Source: Pseudevernia furfuracea (Eukaryota > Ascomycota > Lecanoromycetes > Lecanorales > Parmeliaceae). Taken from it: a stretch of 64,000 bases of DNA. A program made the position numbers and the translations under genes. The stretch is taken from contig JAIUPT010000034.1 in the NCBI GenBank assembly GCA_022315425.1, forward strand, positions 806,001 through 870,000. The letters are read 5' to 3'. Every line of letters starts with the position of its first letter. Position 1 is the stretch's first letter. Positions 57,398 through 64,000 of the stretch are shown here, one piece after another. The notes below the pieces were generated by a model, which saw nothing but the letters and a program-made list of their open reading frames with translations, did no database searches and was not told the DNA's origin.

Positions 57398-59005
57398 ATG
57401 GCTTCCTCTTCCCCGGCACCAATAGCTATAGCTCCCAGTCAAGATTTCGACGGCAACGACGGTCCTTGGTCTTCTTTCTACCTTGAGATTGGTTCCCCTG
57501 CGCAAAACGTCAAGGTCCTGATTTCGACAGCTGGCTACCAAACCTGGGTCGTGGTCCCACAAGGCTGTGTTGCCTCTGATCCTCCAAATTGCGCAACGTT
57601 GCGCGGCGGCCAGTTCGTACCAAGCCAGTCCAGTACATGGATATACAACAATGAAAGCGTTAATGGGACCTTCACGCTTGGGCTTGAGACTAACCTGGAC
57701 TATTCCGGTAATGGAGATTATGGCTACGATACTGTAGTACTTGGTTACCAAGGTACCGATGGGCCATCTCTCCAACGGCAAACCATAGCAGGTATCGCAA
57801 CAAAGGAATTCCTACTCGGCATCTTTGGCCTCAACCCCCGGTCAACCAACTTCTCTACGTTCGATGATCCTGTGCCCAGCTATATGGCGACTTTGAAGAA
57901 CAGGTCTATGATTCCGTCTCTGTCTTGGAGTTACACAGCAGGTAATCAGTATCGCCCTGGTACAGTCCTCGGCAGTCTCACGCTGGGTGGTTTTGACGCA
58001 TCACGGTTCGTCACGAATGACGTGACATTTGCCTTTAACCAAGTGGATGAGCGGGATCTCACAGTCGAGGTTGAGAGCATCCTCATGTCCACCAGCAACG
58101 ACAGCGTTCTTCTGCTGAATAACAGCATAGCGACGTATATTGATTCTACTATACCCTATTTCTACCTCCCGTTAAATGTATGTCAGAAATTTGAGGACGC
58201 TTTTGGAATACAGTGGGACGACGATGTTCAGGCTTACCTGGTGAACGATACTTTGCACAACTCTCTACAGGCCCAGAATGCCACGGTGACCTTCTCCATT
58301 GGCAACAGGACACAATCAGTCAACGTCTCCCTTCCGTACGCGGCCTTTGATTTGATCGCAGAGTACCCTTTGGTCACCAATACAACACGATACTTTCCAC
58401 TCATGCGCGCCACGAATGAGAGCCAATACACCCTTGGCAGAGCATTTCTCCAAGAAGCGTAATCATTCCTTCCTGTTTCCTGACCTGACAGAATCAAGCG
58501 GCTAATTTATCCTAGATATCTTATTGCCGACTATGAGCGCCGCAACTTTTCGATTTCTCAATGTAACTGGGATCCCGGAGTGCAAGAAAACATTGTCGCC
58601 ATCAAGTCACCGGCTGACGTAGAAGCGAATGCTAAGCCGATTTCTGACAGCGGTACTACCCCTTTCAGTTCAGGGGGCATTGCTGGAATCATCGTCGGCA
58701 GCATTGTCGGCTTTCTCTTCATCCTTTTCTTAGCTTTTTTGGTTAAAAGGAAGTTCTCTACAACCTTGGATACCGAATTTCACGGGAAACCTGAGTTGGC
58801 CACAAACGACACACCATCCCTCCAAGAAAACCAGACGTCGAATGCGAAGGTGTCAGAGCTTGAAAGCGGTAGCAATGCGAAACGAGAAATCGAGGGCTGC
58901 ATGTGCCCTGAAGCCAGTAGAAACATACAGGAGATGAAGAGTAACGAGGAAGTCGGATATGAGTTGGCAAATTCAACTTTTCAAGTTAGCGAGCTGCCGT
59001 CCTAG
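57398..59005 (+). CDS. Pepsin-like membrane protein lacking the first catalytic Asp
   Basis: Exons are 57398-58458 and 58516-59005. The 57-bp intron starts GTAATC and ends TCCTAG, giving LQEAYLIADYERR in frame, about 516 residues in all. The frame stays open upstream to 57347 without an ATG, and a CAG acceptor lies at 57370, so a short signal-peptide exon is probably missing. The fold follows A1 pepsins: FYLEIGSPAQNVKV, the flap region, SWSYTAG, GSLTLGGFD and YLIADYERRNFS. Where pepsins have DTGS the protein has STAG (LISTAGYQTWVV). The second site is kept as IDSTIPYFYLP. A linker, one helix (GIAGIIVGSIVGFLFILFLA) and a roughly 90-residue cytoplasmic tail follow. Peptidase activity is doubtful; a surface sensor or binding role is possible. 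Confidence 0.85.
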
Positions 59006-60012
59006 CTGACTGTTGCTGGTGGAAGTCCGCAAAATCCAAACAGATACTGGATCTATGAGTTAAGAGACTGTGGACTAGGAGGCTTTGCGGGGACAGGCCA
59101 TAATATTAGAGGTAGAGAACTTGCTTAGTGATGACTCTGCATCCCTAAGACGCCCTGGGTTGTGGACAGATAGTCTTCTAGGCTTTCTAAGAGATGCCGA
59201 TCTGTAATTCTGTCTCTCAAATGTGACACAGAGTAGTGTGCATATATGCTCTTCAGCGGCTGGTCAAAGCCACAAAAGGAGTGTAATGTCAGCTTCGACG
59301 TTATTAGCCGGTACTTTACAGCTGGATGTGAGGGCGCTTAATGAATTAAAGGAGGACTGGAGACGAACAAGGCTTAAGTCTTCACAAGCCTCGCATAAAA
59401 TATTCTGCAGAACAAGGATTTCCGAGACAAAGCGCAACGAGGTGATCGGGACTTTGCTTAGCTTGCAGGAGCCCTGCTTGTAAATGAATGTTTAGGTGCG
59501 GTGTGCTGGAGCCTGGATGCAGGTTTGGAAGGAAGGATGTTTCGAGGCCAAAGACGCTAGCCTGACAATGGTATAGCGCTTTCCGCCTATAAATAGCTTT
59601 TGGATCTGTCAATTCTCACATTGTACATTTTCTTCCAATTGACACCCAAGGTCTTTGTGGACACTGTGACTCTTCAAAAATGATGGCCAATTCCTATTTC
59701 ATGAGTACCATCTGCGAACATGATAGTGTTGGATAGGTTGAGAGGATTAAACATCAGTGCAATCAATAGGATGCCCGTTCCGGGGCTGACGGCGCAGTGC
59801 CTGCATCACGTCGAAACATCTGCAGTCAGCGTCGAATGTAACCCCTGCCTCATGTGCCGTCAGGCGCAGTAGAGAATCGTCATGCTGTTCTTTCGCTCTC
59901 GGCAATCAAAGCCTCCCAGTCATCCCGCACAGTTTTCCATACATAGTCTAGGACTTACTACAGCAGAAGACTTCCACGTCCGATCTCCTACTATTACATT
60001 TTCGTCGTCAAT
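59006..60012. other. Intergenic
   Basis: No gene is supported. GGCGCAGTGC at about 59790 recalls words in the regions upstream of the genes at 41051 and 44913. Confidence 0.35.
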
Positions 60013-61172
60013 ATGGCAAGCTTCTCTTCATCTTCTCCACCCTGCCCTAGCGGTGGTCGGTTCTATGCTTGCCCCACGTTTTTAGGATGCTGCGCTATCG
60101 AGACATGCAGCATCGACCTCGATCGCTGTCCAACGGACGAATTGAAGCCAGCGAGCTTCAACGCTACTTACTCTGGGAGTGGCAAATGCCACACAGGTAG
60201 TTGGATGGCATGTCAGAACACAACTCTTTCATTTATGGGCTGTTGCAAGAGCGATAATCATTGCGCTTCTGGCTGCCCGCCAGGAGATCTGACTCCGGGT
60301 CATCTCTCTGATCAGCATATTCTGGTCCCTTTGTCGTCAGCTACCGCTACTTCGATTACAAACCCAGAGCGGCCCTACGCGTTGTTTACCATGCCCACCG
60401 ATACGCCAGACGCATCGGGGGAAACGGTCCCAGGGACGTCTACCGCGCAAGGCTTTGCCACTTCGGCCTCTGTCCCTGATAGCGTACCAGCAGCAATTAC
60501 AACGGGCCAATCAGGACTCCAGACTGCTAAATCAGTCCCAAGGTCAAACACTGCCGCAATCGCTGGAGGTGTAGTCGGAGGCATTGTTGGTCTAGCTTTT
60601 CTAGTTGCACTTCTTGCTATCTATTGTCGCCGGCGATTCACTAGACCACCGCAAGATATAGATGACGGAAGAACCTCAACATTGGGCACAGGAAACGTTC
60701 GTGCCTTGCGACCCAATAACGCTGAACTAGAAGAGATAAAGCAAGGGCCGTCTCCAAGCAAGTGTACAATTACCATTGGAGCATGCATAGATCTAATGGC
60801 GTCTCTCCAGCACCTTCGCCTTTGCGTCCGCCTTCACCTGCACTTTCGCCTCTACCGCCACCACCTGCCTACACACCATACAGATCGCAAGGCGATGAGC
60901 TAAACAGGTCACCCGACCGTCTCCAACTCTCCGCTAGCCCTCCGTATCCCCCTCACGATCGCACGTCTTCAGAGTCACCGCCTTCGCCTCCACCGCTGGA
61001 AGCTCGCCTTTCCCAACACTCGGCGGAACGTTACTCGGAAGAACAGAGCGTATCACCGATATCATCACACTACCCTCATCAACCTTTTGGTGACAACGGA
61101 GGCCCGGATTCGAGTATGTACCCGGAGGTCCCACCAAGCGAACTGCTCCACACTCACGGCATGCGATCTTGA
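60013..61172 (+). CDS. Cys-rich single-pass membrane protein, intron or frameshift near 60.7 kb
   Basis: The start at 60013 (MASFSSSSPPCPSGG) has a good context, and there is no signal peptide. The ectodomain has two similar halves: CPSGGRFYACPTFLGCCAIETC and CHTGSWMACQNTTLSFMGCC followed by KSDNHCASGCP. A Ser/Thr stalk leads to a helix (AAIAGGVVGGIVGLAFLVALLAIY), a CRRRF stop-transfer, and a tail. The tail continues in another frame to 61172 as a Pro/Ser-rich region. A 62-bp intron from about 60699 (GTTCGT) to about 60760 (CCAAG) would join the frames in phase; its acceptor is weak, and a frameshift is possible. The protein resembles uncharacterised Cys-rich sensors of Pezizomycotina. Without a signal peptide, the N-terminus is probably exported by the helix itself. 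Confidence 0.7.
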
Positions 61173-63416
61173 TACAGGTCAGTGGTGGCCCCCTTTTACC
61201 TAAAATCAGACTCAGATTTCTAAGAGCGGTGTAGAGGGCTACTGGGATTGCAAGGTTGCCTTCGTCAAGGCACGGGACGCAGGGATTTGTGTATGTTTTG
61301 TAGTACAGTTCATCATCGCTTTTCACCCTCGCACATGACTAGCCGGATATCTAGCGCCTATATCCTAACATTTCCTTTTGGGCCACCGAAGCATGGAATG
61401 GAGACCTCTTTCTCCAGAATAGAAAACCTGCCTTGAGCTTGGCGCTTAGAGTCCTAGCCGAAAAAAAACTTCAAAGGCTTGAACAATTCAGCCTGCGTTT
61501 CGATCTTCCTTTCAGCTCTCCAACTCCAAAATTTAGCCCTAGTGACACTGCCTGATGCATTATCAATCGCCATGCATTCGGCGACATCTGGATTGAGCTC
61601 GTGCACGATCCGTCATAAGGTCAAGGCATGCTGCTCAAAATTCTCCGTCTCCATGGGTACGATCTCAATACACTAGCTTTCGAGCTAGGAAGCAAGCGCC
61701 ATGTAGTCCAACCTGCTCCTTGTATACCCCCTTCGCACCACTGTCCGGTGCGCACTCCCCTCGAGCGACGTTTGATTTCTTCGGGGAATGAGCGCCAGGT
61801 TCATGTCATGCATGCTCGCATCCAACCAATTGACCAGAGGTTCAAGGAAGGGTCGGCGCCATACGACCCCACCAGCTAATTGTAAGGAGTGGCAGTCGAA
61901 ACCGTCCGTTTTCGTCCGGGTTTCAGGGATAAATCCGTCTTTTGTACTCATTCTGGGGCTTCCAGAGAGGTGTCCAATAAGAGATGGATCACTTCGTTTG
62001 CGCTACTTCGTTTCAAAGGTTCGTACGGTTTGACCGCGCGGATTGTCCCGCCACCGTCACTCAGCCGTGGGAAGTGCAAGACGCGGATTCATTTCATCCT
62101 CTGTATACAGATAACTACTCTCCTTCCCACCTTCCACACTTTCCTGCGTCCTACCTGCTCCTAGGAGACTATTTTGCCGATGAGCTCAAGCCCGTCACTT
62201 TGTTTTCCTCCTTCTAGATGTCCTTATCGTAATTCATTATCGATACAATCAAGGCACGTGTCAGCGGATTCGGATACATTAATATCTACCTTGCTCAACC
62301 GCCAACTGTTGCTGTATGTCGTCCCGGCTATGCGCTACGGGAAGTCATTGAGTGAGATGCTACGGGAGTAGAGCGTATAGGCGCAGTATTCTCTGCTTCT
62401 GTAAGACTGATGATTTCCGGAATGTTGCAGCTTTGCGGCAACCCCTTACGCTTCTTCTTCTTCTTCTCCTTCATCATCGCGCCAACGAGACTCTTGTAGG
62501 ACAATCATTAGCATGCAGAATTGCAAGATACGCCACAGCTCCGCTGACAGCTATCATTGCATCTACGGGCTCTCACTCTAATGCGGATAACGCAGCGGCT
62601 ATCATGATGCCGCAGATCATAAACCTATGCTCTGCATCAATAATGGGTGAGGATGACCACGGCAACATTGCCCGATGAATATAGTGTGGCATAGCATGGT
62701 ATGACGAGCAGGACAACGCAATCTATGAAGAGCCTCCTGCGTTCGACGATAATGTGCATGTAAAACATTACATCGAGGGGTCTCTGTAGTTGCTGAGACG
62801 GGTAGCCGCTTTTTTGTGAGAACAGCAAATTCCGGAGTCTAGAATACTTGGACCAATGCGTCTGCTCGTCTCATGACCCATGCGAAACTATTCCAGAACA
62901 TATCCTTATGTGTCTCATCAGAATAGATAGTCTGATTGAAAATGGAAATCTGACACGGGAAGTCTCCTCTCCGAACGAGAAAGTCAAAAAGCCTGGGTCC
63001 AAACAGTCCAAGAATTGGAACATGATACTCGAAAAGCTCGAGCTGAGAATGGATCTCTCGGATCTCTCGCCAATTACTTGCTCGAGTCGGTATGAAAAAG
63101 CTAAGGCTTGCTTCTCTACCCTTCCTCGGCTGGGCTCCTATTAGCTAAAATCAGGTCGTGCCTGATTGACATAGGCGTGCGGCGTTCATGGAGGAGAGAT
63201 TAGGATCGACGGTTTAATCCGACTTGCTTGAAAATCTGCGGCTGGGGATGACTCGTCCGCATCTGTTTCTCGAAGGGTCGAGGCGCTCTTGGCAGCCCGG
63301 GTCTGTTGTTCGAGCTGTCCGACTCAGAGCAACCTGGAATTCGTTCGAGACGGCTTGCCCAGATATGTGCCTAAATGTTTGCGTGAAGCGTTGGAATGTC
63401 TTTTGTTTTCCAGCGT
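61173..63416. other. Intergenic, 2.2 kb
   Basis: Only short frames occur on both strands, none with a known domain. A CTT microsatellite lies near 62448-62470. Confidence 0.45.
62448..62470. repeat. CTT microsatellite
   Basis: Several tandem CTT units stand in non-coding DNA. No function is apparent. Confidence 0.7.
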
Positions 63417-64000
63417 TCAAGTATTCGTATCGTTATACATCTCGAACCCAAAATTCCAGATCTTCTCCGCCACACTTCTGTCGTACTTCGCCTTATTCCC
63501 AAAATCATCACCCTTCGAACTATGTCCACCAATGTGCTGAAGCAGACTGGGGACAACCACCCATCTGACCAGATTGGCTTCATTGGCCCACGCCTCAATC
63601 AGCTCATCGGCGAACCCTTCTTCTTTCTGAGCCAAACGAGCGATCACTTTCGGCACCATCCGATGAGAAAAGACAAGACCTTGGGCGCAACATCCGAATT
63701 TGGGCATTTGATAGACGCCTGGGCTGAGGGGCTGCATAGAAAGTCGTCCGGCGAGGAAGTAGAGCAGGATGTAAGCTGGTGTGCAGGCGAGACAGATGAC
63801 GGCGATGAGCTTGTTTGTGATGTGGGCTTCGTAAACGCACCGTCTTACGAGAAGCAGCACCATAGCGACGAATCCAGTGACGCCAACAGAGCCCGCAACG
63901 TATCGCGGCCACTCCTCACTGTTCCACCCCAAGAACTCCTCTGTGAAGAATAACCGCATATACAGCCAGTCATCCTCATCGGCAGCCGAATGTTGGTCAT
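63417..64000 (-). CDS. C-terminal part of a PGAP4-like membrane glycosyltransferase (cut by window edge)
   Basis: The frame is open from the window edge (ADEDDWLYMRLFFTEEFLGW) to a stop at 63417, so the N-terminal part lies beyond 64000. Two hydrophobic segments are visible: VAGSVGVTGFVAMVLLLV, and AVICLACTPAYILLYFLAG. The end reads VVPSLLQHIGGHSSKGDDFG, then KAKYDRSVAEKIWNFGFEMY. This matches fungal integral membrane proteins related to PGAP4 (TMEM246), a Golgi enzyme that adds GalNAc to GPI anchors in animals. In fungi the sugar and acceptor are not established. Assignment is from remembered family patterns in the C-terminal third only. Confidence 0.65.
   Translation of the reverse strand, partial: DQHSAADEDDWLYMRLFFTEEFLGWNSEEWPRYVAGSVGVTGFVAMVLLLVRRCVYEAHITNKLIAVICLACTPAYILLYFLAGRLSMQPLSPGVYQMPKFGCCAQGLVFSHRMVPKVIARLAQKEEGFADELIEAWANEANLVRWVVVPSLLQHIGGHSSKGDDFGNKAKYDRSVAEKIWNFGFEMYNDTNT

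Noticed and set aside
63396..63953. 185-codon plus-strand frame at the right edge
   Set aside because: Shadow of the minus-strand PGAP4-like gene, which has recognisable family motifs.

Overview
The window looks like a chromosome segment of a filamentous ascomycete (Pezizomycotina; Dothideomycetes is my best inference). The genes have short GT-AG introns of about 43-105 bp. The families present are typical of such fungi: a Zn2Cys6 regulator with a fungal_trans_2-type body, a PTH11-like receptor, a WSC protein, a GH3 enzyme with a membrane anchor, and a DUF3237 protein. A transposon-rich AT block abuts gene-bearing DNA with a fairly sharp edge near 9.6 kb, and its repeats differ mainly by transitions, as expected from RIP.

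Layout. 1-9.6 kb is AT-rich and gene-free. It holds two complete small LTR elements with intact 5-bp target duplications (776-1698 and 5134-6453) and the 3' end of an older copy into which the second one jumped. 11.3-15.5 kb is a large minus-strand gene for a UBA-domain protein. 15.5-20.6 kb is nearly empty apart from one doubtful small gene. 20.6-23.6 kb is an intronless GH3 beta-glucosidase with an N-terminal membrane anchor. 27-31 kb is a gene graveyard: a gag-only Copia-type element sits in the tail of an RNase H-like gene that has lost catalytic residues, followed by a PTPA fragment, a broken subtilase, and a tRNA-Lys(UUU) gene split in its D-loop by a 57-bp sequence that looks like a spliceosomal intron. 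33.6-37.8 kb carries a Zn2Cys6 transcription factor and a small cupin protein.

From 41 to 61 kb most genes encode cell-surface proteins: a Cys-rich single-pass protein, a WSC-type sensor (possibly frameshifted), decayed copies of similar cytoplasmic tails, a PTH11-like seven-helix receptor, a large repeat protein with a possible GPI-anchor tail, a pepsin-like membrane protein without its first catalytic Asp, and another Cys-rich single-pass protein. A DUF3237 protein lies among them. The right edge holds the C-terminal end of a PGAP4-like membrane glycosyltransferase.

The genes do not form a metabolic pathway. The recurring theme is the cell wall and surface, with local duplication and decay of sensor-like genes. 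Exon boundaries were set by hand from splice signals and reading-frame continuity. Family names come from motif recognition, not from a database search.
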